In this document: in pieces, positions 63,669 to 64,000 of the stretch | How positions within the stretch are numbered: position 1 is the first letter of the stretch | How the letters are laid out: the number at the start of each line of letters is the position of its first letter | NCBI RefSeq assembly: GCF_014192225.1 | Contig: NZ_JACHXS010000012.1 | Span: 213,681-277,680, forward strand | DNA length: 64,000 bases | DNA from: Pseudoduganella umbonata | Lineage (GTDB): Bacteria; Pseudomonadota; Gammaproteobacteria; Burkholderiales; Burkholderiaceae_D | Reading direction: 5' to 3' | Position numbers and translations under genes: made by a program | Notes under the pieces: generated by a model | What the model was told of the DNA's origin: nothing | The model's input: the letters and a program-made list of their open reading frames with translations, nothing else | The model's database searches: none

Positions 63669-64000
<332 letters not shown>

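Overview
The window is GC-rich, densely coded DNA that looks like a betaproteobacterium of the Oxalobacteraceae (Massilia-like). The reasons are the gene order acnA / small secreted protein / CitE-like lyase / mdh / GntR / sdhCDA, a DUF2863 protein, the CsgG-DUF4810-DUF799 lipoprotein operon, and intergenic palindromes of the GGTGTCNGACACC and GGGGACNGTCCCC kinds. The genus is an inference from gene content and style, not from a search.

Region 1 (1-13968) is the 3' two thirds of an aryl-polyene / flexirubin-type pigment cluster, all on the plus strand with start/stop overlaps almost throughout. In order: C-terminus of an acyl-CoA ligase fused to a hotdog dehydratase, glycosyltransferase, LpxL-like acyltransferase, MIO-type aromatic ammonia-lyase, hotdog thioesterase, LolA-like carrier, MMPL exporter, halogenase-like flavoenzyme, DUF3261 lipoprotein, ketosynthase-dehydratase fusion, ketoreductase, second ketosynthase, small exported protein and phosphopantetheinyl transferase. 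The lyase would supply an aryl acrylate starter, the KS/KR/DH set would extend it, and the LolA-like, MMPL and acyltransferase proteins would place the product in the outer membrane. The expected carrier proteins and cluster start lie left of the window.

Region 2 (13969-30600) is mixed chromosomal content: NodB-type deacetylase, methyltransferase, a four-lipoprotein CsgG/PEGA-like/DUF4810/DUF799 operon, an MFS-acyltransferase fusion, a lipoprotein, a complete RND efflux operon behind a TetR-type operator, a GNAT enzyme, a TetR regulator with a fumarylacetoacetase-family enzyme, and a sirtuin.

Region 3 (30710-36650) begins with tRNA-Pro(GGG) and is the most accessory-looking stretch. It holds a methyltransferase-HNH nuclease fusion, a DUF6861-like polymorphic toxin followed by three small lower-GC putative immunity genes, a frameshifted ORF, a ribbon-helix-helix-like protein and a response-regulator remnant. 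The methyltransferase-HNH protein and the toxin/immunity string are the best candidates for something little described.

Region 4 (36701-54219) holds a hemerythrin, a peptide/nickel-type ABC transporter operon with both ATPases fused, an MHS-type MFS transporter, a DUF6152/DUF6644 pair, a metallophosphoesterase, a LysR/CoA-transferase divergon, catalase, an M14 carboxypeptidase with a CYTH protein, and three small exported low-complexity proteins. Two of the three are paralogues that share their leader DNA.

Region 5 (54331-64000) is TCA-cycle genes: DUF2863, acnA, a small exported protein, a CitE-like lyase and mdh on the minus strand, then a GntR/UTRA regulator, sdhC, sdhD and the start of sdhA on the plus strand. 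A perfect 20-bp palindrome lies between mdh and the GntR gene and is the likely operator.
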